DNA of 64,000 nucleotides from Mycteria americana (lineage: Eukaryota > Chordata > Aves > Ciconiiformes > Ciconiidae): NCBI RefSeq assembly GCF_035582795.1, contig NC_134396.1, forward strand, positions 31,601,683 to 31,665,682. The letters run 5' to 3'. The notes under the pieces are model-generated. The model ran no database searches, was not told where the DNA came from, and saw only the letters and a program-made list of their open reading frames with translations. The position numbers and the translations under genes are program-made. Positions 11,301 through 24,817 of the stretch are shown piece after piece. The stretch's first letter is position 1; every line of letters starts with the position of its first letter.

Positions 11301-14300
11301 GTCCTTGCGCACCATAAACATAAATACAGTTATTGTAGGGCGGGGTCTATTGGATATAAAGGCTATATTGTTGGGTTTACAAAAGAGTTTGACGGGAGCT
11401 TGTCTGAAAGCATGCATGTCTCTGCTCTGAAGGGGATGAGACATTTTTTTAATGCCAGCAACAGGGTACATCTTTCCAAAGCTGTTTCTGAGCACTGCAG
11501 AAAGAGGATCCATGAGCAGATTTGGGCTGGCTGGCTGAAAAACAGTCTCTGCCTTTCCTGCAGAGGCAGGCTGAAGTAGATGATGTGATGGCATGGAATA
11601 GACAGTTTCTTAAACACCACCATTGTTTTTGTAGGCTAGTAATTTTTATACTTTTAAAACTTTCATGATGAAACCACATTGTTCTAGCACAACAACAACT
11701 AAATTTAACATATCGTTGGGGCTGCTGGGGTGCTCAGATGGATGGCGCAGTCTTTCACAGGCTGGCTTTGCTACCCTGCTTGCCTGCACTGAAAAAGAGG
11801 GAGGCATTTTTCCCTTCTCAGTGATTTGAGAGGTGAGCTTGTTCATTGCTTAAGTGACACTGACTTAAAAAATTACATAAAGGCATTCCTTTTTGCTCAG
11901 CTGTCGCTCATTTTTATCCTCAAATTTTGTTTAAACTGAGTACTTGGTAGGATGCCTTTTCTACTACTATTATTGCTGTTATTACTGTTCTTTCATCATC
12001 TCTGGCTCCTTTTAGTTCAGGGCCGCAGTCAATGAGAATCCATTTCCCCTGGCACAAAATTATTGAATGTCACTGTGTTAAATCTTACTCCAATCAAATA
12101 ATAAGATGTATAATTAAGAAATTATGGCATTGCTTAAGTGTCCCCAGTTCTTTGATCAAAAGGTCTAATTTAATTTCAAAACATGTGGCTGAGCTGATGT
12201 CTGGGCCAATCAGTCTAGACTTGAGCAATGTGTGTGGGCCAGATGCAGTTTGGCTGCTCTCTTCACTGAAGTCGCAACCCTCCTTTTAAAATTCTTGAAG
12301 GGCTGGAAGTGGGGGCAGGGGGTGTTTTGTTTTCATTTATTTGTTTTAAACTGAAGACAGCAGCCAGCTTACCTTTGATCATGGAACTCGGTCAGCCATT
12401 GCCTGCTTTATCTGGTAGGACAAGATGAACTTTGAAAAAACGATTCTCCTCCCCAAAAGCAATGAAATTTCAAAAATTACATGGTCCTGGAAGCTGAAAC
12501 CTTGGATGCTCGCCCCTCTGATGTGAGTGCTTGGCATTGCAGAGCCTCTGTCCAGCTTAGTGTGCCCCAGGATGTGTCAGGAGCATGGGACAGCGGCTGG
12601 ACGAAGTCCCTGTGCATACTGGCAGCTGCCCTGCCCTGCCACAGTGCTGGTCCCACAGCCTCGTGCCTCCTGTGCCAAACCGCAGGGCAGGGACGGGAGA
12701 GGTGAAGCTGTCTTATGTCCTGTTTACTTACTTGTCTGCTTAGTTTGGCTTCCAGCCTCCGAGAGCTAACTGTAGTGTCCTGTCCAGGTGATGGTTTGTG
12801 TATTGGCAGATGGCACCAGACCTTCTGAGGACTGCTAGAGTTCAGGGTCTGTCTTCACGGTAACAATTACTGATGCAGAGAAAAAGCACTAATTCTCTGG
12901 AGCATCCTTACCTGAGCAATTCTGAGGAAGGCAGAGGCTGACTACATTCCCATGCCAATAACTGAGGTTACAGGTATGCACCAATAACCGTGGCCCTACC
13001 TCAAGTCTGCCACATGCTCTGGCCCACCTTGCTCCTGGATGTCCCTTCTCACTTCAGCTTTCTCTCTCCTCTGGGGAGGGGGAAAGAGGTCTTATAAAGA
13101 AACTCACATGGAGGAAAAAATGTGGAGTGCTTGTCTCTGGCTTATATTTAATAGCAGTAAAATTGAATGGTGGCTATGTTGATATGAAATATCAGAATAC
13201 CAGCTTGAAATCTGCTTTATTAAATAGCTTGCATGTGGGCAGAGGATATGTAATTTTTAGTGTTTTTTAATAATTCTCTTTTTATTAAACTTTTCAAGTA
13301 CAACAAGATGTGTTACGATGTTATCTTTTCAAGTAATGATAGCCTGTTTCCCTTGGGCACTAGTGGTTTATAAAACTCTTGAGCTAAGACTTGTTACAGT
13401 TCATAATTAAGGCCCTATCCCATATTCTTTGACATTCCCACCTCGTATTACCTTTAGTGGGAGTTTTAGATATACAGACAATCTGGTATGGAGCCCATAA
13501 TAACAGTGAAAAAAGTGAGCTAACTCTTTTCTTAGCTACAGCTGTATACACCAGTGAAACAAAGTCTGCAAGATGTAATTAACTTAGTCGTGGACCATAT
13601 ATTTAGTGAGTATAGGAAAAGATTGTTCACTTAAATTAAAGACAAACCAATAAACAAACAAGAAGAATAAAAATACTTCATGAGTAGTTCAACAGCCTTG
13701 CAACATTGCTGTCACAAATGTCACTCAATTCAGCTACTGCTCTTAACATCTCTCTCAGAGCCTATGTCATGGATTTGTGACAGAGATTTTTGTTCTTGAC
13801 CCCAAGCTTTCCAATGCCTACTTAAATCACTCCTGAAACTGAATCATGGTGTATCTTCTGCATATAGTGCTCTGTATCTTTTAGAGGTGGATTCAAATCC
13901 CAGTGCATTTGTTTAAGACCTCAGTCTTTTTGAGAGAAAAACCTAAATCTGCTTTGAGCTTCACCCACTCTGTCAAGTTTGGACATGTGGCAGTAGCTGT
14001 AGACAGGCAAAGCAGGATACATTGGCCAAAACCATGGAGAGCAGCACCAAGAACTCCATCCTTGCACAATCCCTGCCAGGGACAGAGCAAAGCAACTATT
14101 TAATGGCTTTTCTGAAATCCGTCAAGCAATTGCTGGCTCTGGAAGACCACATCTTATCTAGCTAGTCACTAAGTCTTTTCCACTTCAATTATTCTTCAAT
14201 TATTTGGTTTCTTTGAAACCCATTTAGCAGGAGGTTTCATTCTTTTGTAGTGTCTTCAAAAAAGCTCTCCTTGGTTGCTTTGGTTCTAAGGGACCAATTT

Positions 14301-15916
14301 ACTCCAAGTCAGATAACAAGATGCAAACACCTGCAGACTTCTCGCTTTGCCTATGACAAGACTGTGGCCTATTCCTCTTCTGAGAAATTGCACATGGAGA
14401 AACCAAGCCACACAAAGTGAAATTATTTTTACATGTTTCAAATTATTTCAAATACATCCTTACATTTTTCCACAAAATAGTAATATGAGGATTTAATTCT
14501 TAATCATGTAGCATTTCTAAAGCTAGGAGTGTTTTAGGCTAGAGAGATGCTATTCTTTGTGTTATTTTTAGCTAATTCTGTAGTAGACTTGTATGTCATC
14601 TTGTCCCTTTCAAAGATCTATGTTTGGACTGCAGGACAGTCCAAAAGACTCAGATGCATAAAACTATTTGTTGTAGCTCACAACATTCATCCTGCAGTTG
14701 AAGATCTTGTGAAGTTGGAGAATGTTGCTTTCACAAATGTCAGTACATCAAATTCTCAGCAGAAAAAACAATACCATGAATTGCAGTTCAGCAGTCACTA
14801 TTATTTCAGAAAGTTGCCACCACCTTAACATCTACCATGTCGGTTGGAAAGCAAGCGAAAGATTTTCCCTCTGAATAGCACATGTTCAAGAATATAAAAA
14901 ATTCAGCTGAAAATACTTCCTGAGATAGTAAGATAAAGAACAAAAGAAAACTAAAACCAGTGCACCTTCATTAAACAGAGCTAAATGGAGGGTTTCCTTT
15001 CTGCAGACAGGAACCCATCTCTGATGGGTGCAGTTGCCTGCACTATGCCAACAAGAGAGGCTGCTCTGGTGGTCGTGGGTTCTTCTGAAGAGTGGTGGTG
15101 TTGAACAGTATCCATTAGTGGACAAGCCCTAAAGACATAGGCTTATCCGGAAGGCTGGAGACACTGATTTTAAACCTTTGTACAAACTGATGTCCTGCTT
15201 TCTCCAGTAAAACCTGTCCTGCTGGAGTTTTTCCACATGGCATTGAGTACAGTGGAGCACATGGAGGGAAAGCTCTGTCTTCTTTCAAACAGAGCCAACC
15301 AGGCTGCCTGGGCTGGATGGAGATGGCCTTCTCTGGATACCAGATTCAAAGGCCCAGGAGCTCTGTCTTTACATCAGCATTTCTCCCTTGCTCATTCTCC
15401 TGTTCAATACAGCCCTTTCCCTGCAGCCCCTCTCATTACCTCCAGCCTTTTCTAGCCACAGCCATGAAGGTTTTTCCTTGCTGAACTGCCCTGAGCAGCA
15501 GAGGAGGGATGAAGGAGGATGAATTACTGTTTGGGTGAGAGCAAAGGCTGCCAAGGCACTCTGGGGAGATCAGCAGCATGGTATGGTGCTGGGAGTGGTT
15601 CCTGTAGCTTTGCCTGTGCCCAGTGAATAAGTCTGTACACCAGGGTTTCAGAGTTTTCAAGACTGGCTGAGATTTCTTGGTGATTAAGGCATTCATTGCA
15701 GACCTGGGAAGTGATCCAGAGCGAGTGCCAAACCCGAGTGCACATGGGAAACCCATTGTGCCTGTCCTGAAAACCTGGGCTTTCATTTCTAAAAGCATTC
15801 CCAAAACTGTCCCAAAAGGAAAGCTTTATATTTCCAGTTAGATGGAACATCTGTTTCAACAAAAAATACATTTCTCCTTTTTCTTTTCATTTGTTCTAGA
15901 GAAAAAAAAATAAAGT
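8396..15916. other. Intergenic DNA, no gene recognised
   Basis: Ordinary AT-rich non-coding sequence. Open frames of up to about 140 codons occur (for example 9835-10248 plus) but show no family resemblance, and overlapping frames on both strands are equally long. Short simple-sequence patches such as the ATT/GTT-rich run near 11962-11990 occur. No RNA gene was recognised. Confidence 0.6.
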
Positions 15917-16909
15917 CCATGTCAAACAGTGGGATTGAGTGCACCCTCAGCAAGTTTGCCAACAGCACCAAGCTGTGTGGTGCGGTCGACACACTGGAGG
16001 GAAGGGATGCCATCCAGAGGGACCTTGACAGGCTTCAGAGGTGGGCCCATGTGAACCTCATGAAGTTCAACAAGGCCAAGTGCAAGGTTCTGCACATTGG
16101 TCAGGGCAATCCCAAGCACAAATACAGGCTGGGCGGAGAATGGATGGAGACCAGCCCTGAGGAAAAGGACTTGGGGTGTTGGTTGATGAGAAGCTCAACA
16201 TGACCCAGCAATGTGCACCTGCAGCCCAGAAAGCCCACCGTATCCTGGGCTGCATCAAAAGAAGCGTGACCAGCAGGTCAAGGGAGGTGATTCTGCCCTT
16301 CTACTCCACTCCCGTAAGACCCCACCTAGAGTACTGTGTTCAGCTCTGGGGCCTCCAACGTAAGAAGGACATGGACTTGTTGGATTGAGTCCAGAGGAGG
16401 GTCATGAAGATGATCAGAGGGCTGGAGCACCTCTCCTGTGAAGACAGGCTGAGAGAGTTGGGGTTGTTCAGCCTGGACAAGAGAAGGCTCCAGGGAGACC
16501 TTATAGCAGCCTTCCAGTACTTAAACGGGGCCTACAAGAAAGCTAGAGAGGGACTTTTTACAAGGACATGTAGTGATAGGACAAGGGGTAATGGCTTTAA
16601 ACTGAAAAAGGGTAGATTTAGATTAGATATAAGGAAGAAATTCTTTACTATGAGGGTCGTGAGGCACTGGAAGATGTTGCCCAGAGAAGCTGTGGATGTC
16701 CCACCCCTGGAAGTGTTCAAGGCCAGGTTGGATGGGGCTTTGAGCAACCTCAGCTAGTGGAAGTTGTCCCTGCCCATGGCAAGGCAGGTTGGATGGGGCT
16801 TTGAGCAACCTGATCTAGTGGAAGGTCACCGTGCCCACGGCAGGGGGGTTGGAACTAGATGATCTTTAAGGTCCCTTCCAACCCAAACCATTCCATGATT
16901 CTATGATAA
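15917..16909 (+). mobile_element. CR1 LINE, 5'-truncated and decayed 3' fragment
   Basis: This is the last kilobase or so of a chicken-repeat-1 non-LTR retrotransposon. The translated frames read as the end of the reverse transcriptase and the following C-terminal domain, with recognisable segments such as [39 protein letters not shown] and [17 protein letters not shown]. It ends in CCATGATTCTATGATAA, the characteristic CR1 terminus. The copy is dead. The RT catalytic motif FADD reads FANS at 15955-15966. A G is missing in the run at 16173-16176, shifting frame, and a TGA stop sits at 16386-16388. The reading then resumes to a normal end at 16757. Most of the element is missing 5', as is usual for CR1. 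The exact 5' boundary is uncertain by about 15 bp. Confidence 0.96.
16725..16846 (+). repeat. 61-bp tandem duplication inside the CR1 3' end
   Basis: Two adjacent copies of a 61-bp unit (16725-16785 and 16786-16846), each beginning AGGTTGGATGGGGCTTTGAG. They span the end of the CR1 reading frame and the start of its 3'UTR. The copies differ at several positions (for example CAGCTAGTGG against GATCTAGTGG), so the duplication is not recent, or it was already present in the source element. Confidence 0.9.
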
Positions 16910-19900
16910 ATATTGAGTTTTCCTTAGTTTCCTCCTTACCTTTCTGGTTCAGCTTTTGAACAAAATCGTTAGTTTATTCACACACCCCTGGTCAAACGCA
17001 GGAGCTTTCCTATGCCATACAGTTCCTTGTGGAGAGGAGAATAATTTTTTTTAATTCCCCTTATTGTTTTATTTAACAGTAGTGGTACTCAAGATGCATT
17101 TTTACAACCAAAGGAGGTCAGCAGAATCCTAAAAGATAACCTGTAGTGGTAGGATAAATGTAATGCTGATCAGTCCCAGGATTTCATTGCTGCTGATCTG
17201 AAATAAGCAATTGCTTCTGAGCAACACTGAAAGACAAAAGTGCAAGCAGAGGATATGAGTATAGGAATAATAATAAACAAAGGTGCAAAAATGAGCCAAT
17301 ATCTTCACTGACTTGGCATGGCTCACAGGGGTCGGGGAACTTGCTAATGAGGCTGCCAGTATGCCAAAGTTTGGACACCACTGTTTTTAAATAAAAGTAG
17401 TTAGGGGTATATGTCCCAAAGTCAGAACAGTCTCTGATATATGAAAAACATCCCTGATAATGCATAGCTATTGGCGTATTACAAAAAGCTGTAATTCAAC
17501 CCAGAGACTAGCAAATATCATCAACTGTAACAGCACATTTCAGGGGGCTACAAAAATTAAATTGCAAGAAACGTTCCTGACAGTGCATTTTAGTTCTTGC
17601 TTTTCAGTTGAGAGCAAAGATTATTATTATTATTACTGTATTGGCATTTGTGAGGAGCTCATGCGGCAAGGATAGATTATTACATGGGGAGATAAAGGAG
17701 ACAATGGCTTGAAAAGTGTAGTGATGACAAATCCAGATTACAAGGAATGAATCAAAATTTTGGAGAGTGGCAGAAAATGAGGGTACTACCAGCAATTTCT
17801 CTGCAATTAGAGCTGTCACTGTTTCATTTATCATTTTTAGATCATGGGTCAGATTTTCTTGTCATTTATGAGCAGGTAAATCTGGACAAACTTGAACAAA
17901 GTCACTTAATGGCAAGCATTTTGGCAGCTTTGTTGCTGAAGTTAGAATTTCGTCAGTGGTGCAGAGAAGGGAACACTGACACTGGATGCATACTGGGAAC
18001 ATAACCTGAGTCCCCTGTGCTAATACAGAGCCTAACTGAATCATGGGTCAATTGATGCAAAAAGCTAAGGGAGCTGTCGCATGGCCCACAAACTGCCAAT
18101 ACTCCATCTACCTAAAGTTTAAAGGGAACGGACCATTGAATATTTTATTGGGTAGTGAAATGTTAGGGGGCCCTGTGTCTCTGACCCAAGAGCTCACCCT
18201 TTCTCTAGCTGACCTTGAGCTGCGTCTCCAATTGTATGTGCCAACATGACAGAGGGATTTGAAGTAGGTGGAATTATCTCAGGTTTTTTTGAAGTTGTAG
18301 TTGTCCAGCTAAATACAAATACTGGTTGAATTTGTCCTTATATTTGCTAACACTGTGGTTTTCTATTTGTTTTTCTTTTATTTCTTTCTGATATTAGGCA
18401 TGCGTTCTTCAGGTCTGTATGCATGGATCTCTGTGCTTAGTCATATATTCATGTTGTGCAAGGCAGAGATGCTTGGCATAGTGGGCTTATTGCCTGCTAC
18501 TATGTAGTGCCATGTAGAGATACAGCCTTAGCTCCTGGAAGCAGCATAACCAATCATGAAGACACTCCCTTAAGACTTTATTACCTCTGTATTTTGGCAT
18601 GGCTAGTTGTTTGGGGTGCAATGATAAGTGCCAAGCTGCTGCTTGCTGGCTGCAGGACTGGCTTGTAGGGGTCACCTCTGTGCCCCTTACTGGGAGGTAA
18701 ATGTGTTCATAGGGAACTCATCTAATAACACCATCAATATCAAAATGCAACAGCAAGTCAAACACACAAAAAGACTAAGGATTGTAAAAACGGATCAGTG
18801 TGCAGGTATTTAGCTAGGTAAATTATACTAAACTCTGAAGAGCCATGTGCCAAAACCCCTGGCACCATCTTCAAATTTCACCCCTGGAAATCTTATTTAG
18901 TGTGATAGTGAAGATAGGTAGCTGATGTTGGCAGTTTTCCCTTGCCTGCTCTGCACCTGTGTTCTGGGGTGCACACACGCACATGCGCACACACACGTAC
19001 AACCCACTACATCAATGCACAGGCATATTCTGTAGATCCTTGTTCATTTCTGCAGTATAGTTGGTGAACTGGAAAATTCAGTATTTATTATACTACAATA
19101 TTTTCACTCTTCTGAAAAATATCCTGTACTTTGAAGTTACTTGGATTTTTGCTGTTGTCAGTCTGAATCTGCTCACCAGAAGTCTTGCACAAAAAGTGGT
19201 TTCTGTTGTGTTAATTGATTCACAAGAATGAGTGAAACAGATACACACCACACAATACTTGTGCTCAGTGATTGAGGTGATACAGCCACATCCTGCTACT
19301 GAAATGGCACATAGATCCATCAGGAGCACACTCCTCATCAGGTGGTAAGCTCTAGTGTATCTGATTTGTCTATGTATAAAGGATTGGGTCTATTTGAAAG
19401 TGACACATCATTAGCAATGAAAAGAAAATTGTTCATGTTCTTTGTGCCAAATTTTCAATTACTAGATTACATACATTTTCTGACTCATTTATGATAGGAT
19501 TAAAAGATCATTTGGTTGATGTATGTGCACTACATACAAACCCCTAGATTTTGTTCTGTTCTTATTTTTAAGGAGAGGTGGAAGCAAATGCAAAGATGAA
19601 ATACAGCAAGGCTGCCTCTGACACATATTACCAATTTGCCATGCCAGGAATTAGTGTATAAATTGCCTCGTGGCAATGCTCTACCATCAGCTTCATGCTG
19701 TGCAGCCCTTTTGACGTCAGTAGTGTTGCACAGCATAAGCCAAGAAACAATTAACATGCTCTGGGGAGGAGACGTTCTCCATGTGACCAGATATGACACT
19801 TTTGGTCCTGATATTTTAAGACTATTGTATGCAAATTTTCTCTACGTGCATCAGAATTACAGTGTTTGTAAATATAATGGATCATTAATTACCCTACATT

Positions 19901-20692
19901 TATAGAAGAGGTTTTACTTCAAAACATATCATAAACTCTTCCTGGTTGTCTAACATAGTAAACTGTCATTTCACTCTGGTCTTTTTATGATAGGGAGTTT
20001 ATGTAAGTGTGTGTCACTTCTGATTTTAAGAGGTTTTCCAATCCGAGTGCAAATCAAGAAGGGCTGGATGACCAAAGAATTGAATCTCTCAACCCTGGAT
20101 TGCCTTCTCAACCCTAGGCTGGCTGGACACCAATGGAAAATTATTGCTACCTGGTGCTTCATACAGTTTAATAGGAAACTGTTTTAATTCTGGCACACTG
20201 CCCAGTGGGCAGATGGAGTGGTGGGTATTTTGCACAGTCATGTGAGAAAATGGAGGATAAAGTGCCATGCCTGCTGCTCAGCACTGAGGCTCAAAATTGC
20301 ATTTGCTGTGCCTGTACCTTGGCAATCCCGGATGGTAGATTTTTTTTTCCTTTGAGACCTTTTCAAGTGATGCTTACTCTACCTTCCACCCCTACACAGT
20401 TGTATCACGTCGCTTTTTGTGCAGCCAGGCAGCGACCTGGGCCCTGAATTAAAAATAACCAAAGGGAATCACCTATGACATGAGATGTAATGGCCAAACA
20501 GCATCTCAGTATTTGAAGGGCTTTACCAAACCAGCTGCAGTGAGATTAAGAGCTTCCTACTACCGGCAGAATTAGGCAGGTGCCTTGATGCTGCAGTTAT
20601 AAGTCTACCTTATGCAACTTTAAACTACCCCAACAAAGCACATTATGATCACAGTGTGTGAGCTGGGACAGTGCTGGGTTAAATAGCTAAAC
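16910..20692. other. Intergenic DNA, no gene recognised
   Basis: Non-coding sequence with a short (TTA)n run near 17621-17634 and a CA-rich, imperfect purine-pyrimidine patch near 18971-19000. No exon or RNA gene was recognised. Confidence 0.6.
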
Positions 20693-20756
20693 ACCAAGGC
20701 ATCTAAGCAATGTAAAACCAACTGACCAAGGCATCTAAGCAATGTAAAACCAGCTG
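20693..20756. repeat. 32-bp tandem duplication (two copies)
   Basis: The unit ACCAAGGCATCTAAGCAATG, followed by TAAAACCAACTG, occurs twice head-to-tail with a period of 32 bases and nearly no divergence (AACTG against AGCTG at the end). The low divergence suggests a fairly recent replication-slippage or repair duplication. Confidence 0.93.
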
Positions 20757-23586
20757 CTTTATTGAACTAGTACTTTATAAGTGTGTCAACATTTCCACAT
20801 TATGCAGAGTGATGCTATAGGTTAAGATGACTGGGGGATGCTCTTGGCTAGCTCAAAGCCATGGAGGAAGGAAGCAGTGGACGAAATAGTTCAAAGGAAA
20901 AGAGATAAGTAAGTTTTAATTGGAATGCTTTGAAGATCAGCTACCAAACAGCATTCCAGTGCTCTCCTAGCACCGGGCCTTCACTGATTCCTTTGCCTGC
21001 ATATTAGTACTGCTCAATGCAAAACCATCTCCTGTCTTCTTGGGGCCAAATCAAACCCCTGCTGGAATGGTGGTAACGCTGCAGATGGCTTCATGTAAGA
21101 GTAGAACAAATACGTTACTGAGTTAAGCACCCACCTAGGCCAGTAGCTATTTGTTGAATTTTTTTGCATCCGCAAAAATATTTTGGATTACAGAAGCATA
21201 TCATAACTGCTTTTTTTAAAACATGGCAGATTAGGGTGGGATTTCTATCTTTTCACAAGCATGCCAGCTGAAGATTGGACTTTCCACGAGGCATGCCCTG
21301 AATAGTACTACCAGACCATCAACATGTTGTCTTGTTAAACTGAAAGCATTTTTTTTTCTGCTGAATTATACCCAGTGGTTTGACCAACCCCACCTAGTAC
21401 AATCTGACTACATGAGTGGGCCAGAAAGCCGAGGGATTCTTCATTTGTTGCATGCTCTATTGGCCTTTGGACAGTTGTAGCTACTGATCCCATTCCATAG
21501 CATCAATTCAGCTACTGCGACCTATTTCAGAACAGGAACCAGAACTGGAGGTGATCAACATTTTAAAGTCCTGTAGAAATGAGGGTGAAAATAATTTACA
21601 TTGCTCTTACTGACTTTTTATTACAGAAACAGATGTTGGAGTTTTACTGGCTGAAATAATCAGCCACAGATCTAGTAGGTCATCAGCCCTACTTTCCCCA
21701 CCAAGTGCCACAACTGTAAAACAAAATGTACATTCCAGAAATTACAAGTTTTATTGGATATGCCAAAAACAGCATCTAGAGAATAAGTGTATAAATGGGA
21801 GAGATGGAAAAAATCATAATAGCTTTGCATGATGTTGCTTAGAACACTACATTTTGTAAATCCACTGTGTCTCCATCCAAAACACTGAAAGTGTTTCTCC
21901 TTTGGGAGGAAAAATTGGAAAGGAAAGTAAGGGTGAAGTTTTATGATAGAATAACTGAGGTGGCACAGTGCTTAACAATACTTGCTACCTTCAAAATACT
22001 ATAAATTTTGACTCTCATGAAGTGTTAATTGAGTATTCCCCCTGGTATTGCAGAAACTGAAAAGCAGAAATATGAAAGAGATGTTGAAGATGAGCTAGGG
22101 AAATTGAAGTAGAAATTAAGATTTGCTAGCTCTTTTGCCTGTGCTTGGATTATGGATGTAACCACATGGGAAATTCTTACTTGTGAGGTAGAAACAAAAC
22201 AAATACAATCCATTGGTTCAAACTGTATGGGATTTTTTTGTTTCTACATTTTGGAAAAGTTATCCAGTTTTCATGTAGCTCATAGCAAGGGAGAGTGAAG
22301 GCACCTACTGAGATAGTAGGGGAGCAGTGAATGAAGGACAAACTGCAACTGAGAAATGGGCTAAGTGAATGTGCTTGTAGCTGCCTTCTTTGGAGAAGCT
22401 GATGGTAATTAAAAAGCATTTTACCTAAAAGATGTGTGGCTTGCAAATGTTGTTGAAGATATGAAACAAGTCAAATAAAAATAAGGTCAGAGGAAATTTT
22501 CTAATGTGACTACAGGTCCAATGTATTACTGACAATTAAGGGGATTTCAATTCATAAATGCTTAAATATCCAGGGTGGGGGGTTTTTTACAGTAAAAAAA
22601 TGGGAGCTAAATGTCCTGAATTCTTCTGTAAGTGCAGTTCTAAACCATTCTGAAAATTTTACCCAGAGTCTGTATGGGCCTGCAACTGGCAGCGCAGATG
22701 AAATTGCAATGTATACATAGCATGTACAATGCAAATTGGAATGAACAGGAGGATGTATGAAACTTACTCCTAATGACTGTCTTTATTTGGAGGAAATGAG
22801 CAGGTTTTTGCAAGGGGCACTGAGCCAGAAGAAATAGCTCGGTAATGAAAGCTTATGGGTCCTCGTCCGAAAGGAGAGAGGTCAAACTATTTCCCAGTTA
22901 TTGTTCTGCTAATTTCCTGGTCACGCAAGAAACTCTGTTTGTTGAGACAAAGCAATTTGTGTGCAGGTGTACGGTACAGTTCATAACCACATTTCTCCCC
23001 CTGTGGGCATGAGTTGTGAAAGCTTTTATGTCTGTCTTGGGTAAGAAAAATCTGCACATACTTCCTTTGGGAGTTCAAAGCCCAGACTGAATAGCATCTT
23101 CCAAGTCATCCCTTACAAAAGCTCCTCAGATGAAACCTCGAGAGCTTCAGTTATGGTCTTGCAATTAAAACCCTGGCACTGGCATGCTGAGAGCACTCGT
23201 TGCATGTGTGAGGAGAACTGCTTCTGGAGCTGGTGGGCTGCACCTGCCAGCGCTGAGGCTGAATGGCAGTTCACGGGCACCCAGCAGATTACAATAACGA
23301 ACAGCTAAGATGATGCTTGTCTCAGAAGTTAAATGCCAGTTTACAAGTTCAAGTGGCTGATGAGTCTTTTGGGCTTAACCAGCAACCATAGTATGTCACT
23401 GACAGGCTGGAAATAATGCTTTACATCAGAAGACAGCATTTTTGCATCTTGGCAGAAGATACCAATTTAGGACACCTCTGACATCTAGATTTGTTTGGCT
23501 GTCCCTGCTGCATTGTCAACAGAAATGAGATGGGGAAGAAAGAAAAAGCTCCTGTTGAAGTTAACCTGCCTTAAGCGATCACTATA

Positions 23587-23658
23587 AGACCCTCTGTAGG
23601 GTCTAATAAAAGACCCTGCGGAGCAGTGAGGTAAGTTGTAGGGTTTCCCTCACTGCTC
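23587..23658. other. Cluster of perfect inverted repeats (competing hairpins)
   Basis: AGACCCT (23587-23593) pairs with AGGGTCT (23598-23604) across a 4-base loop. The same AGGGTCT can instead pair with a third copy, AGACCCT (23611-23617), around the loop AATAAA. Only four bases further on, GAGCAGTGAGG (23621-23631) pairs perfectly with CCTCACTGCTC (23648-23658) across a 16-base loop. Three clean stems within 72 bp is more than expected by chance. Whether it is transcribed is unknown. It could be a remnant of a small palindromic repeat or a structured RNA segment. Confidence 0.75.
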
Positions 23659-24800
23659 TTCCTCCTCTGTGGGCCATAATGGCATGAAACAGCTACAGCC
23701 TATGCTCAGTCAGGCTCCCCATGGGATGGGAGTATCATAAGGCATTGGTGTTGCTACCTGACAACAGAAATATGCTTCATCTGTCGCCACTAATAGATGT
23801 GGCATTTCCCATAGAAACATAATGTGAGGAAACCTTTAGGGAGAAGGGCCAACATAGCTTTGCCTAACATCATAGAAGTAATCCACCTCACATGCAAATT
23901 TCCCAGACAGGAACATAATTCATGACCACAGTGAAGCCAAAGAGGATTGATAGGTTTTTTTTTTCTGAAACAAATGGTTGTTGCACACTGAGCATGACTC
24001 TTCACCACCTTCTTGCAACTGATGTGATGCTATGCAGACAGCAAGTGGCTATACCTTATAAAGATGATAAATGAGGGGTTTGGGTTTCTGCACACTTATA
24101 TTTTATCTGAAGTTTGGATTATTTCAGGGAAAGATTTAGCACTTTTACTCAACAGTTTAAGAGGCTCCTGTACAGTGTTTTGTGTGACTCATTTGTCTGT
24201 GTGCTAATGCCTGCTTCAGGAGGATCTGGTTGTCAATCACAAATACAATGTTAAAGTTGTCTGTAAAGGATCTTTCAATGTACCACACTAGCATCTATTT
24301 AATGTAATTTGGACTAGTTTTTTTCCCTCCATTCCAAAGAAACTTTGAGCTCATTTCCAGTAGATTCTGTAAGGGCAAAAGGGTCATGGCAAAGTGGTAC
24401 ATGCGGGTGAGGTCTCTGGTCTGGTGCAGTTCCTTAAAGCCTACAGGAAGAGAAGCGGGCTGTCAAAGCTGAGTGGGAAACAGGCCTAGCTTGCCAAAGA
24501 GATCTGTAATAGAAGTTACACGTTAGTGGCAATTTGTAGTAACTCAGCAAAGCTTAGAAAAATCTACCAAGTGAATTGCCTCCTTTATTTGCTTTTCTGT
24601 GTTCTTAAACAAAAGTCTGTTGTGAGTATTCATCTGTCACCATTTGGCAGCTGGAAGCCCAGACATGTTAACATGAAGGCAGACGCATGTGCGGTGATGG
24701 TGTGATTTCCACACACTCTGAAGACATTACCCCATAAACAAAATGCACAGCGCACCGTGGCTTGTGTATCTTACATGGCGACATTGAAGGTAGTGGGAAA

Positions 24801-24817
24801 TATCACCTGAGGTGATA
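24801..24817. other. 8-bp dyad with inverted CACCT/AGGTG
   Basis: TATCACCT and AGGTGATA are perfect inverted repeats separated by one base. The core CACCTG is an E2-box sequence recognised by ZEB and SNAIL zinc-finger repressors, and the opposing AGGTG gives a second half-site. Binding is inference only. Confidence 0.5.

Noticed and set aside
17870-17910. Possible second MIR fragment around AAAGTCACTTAA
   Set aside because: Only about ten bases resemble MIR and no second block follows in the expected order.
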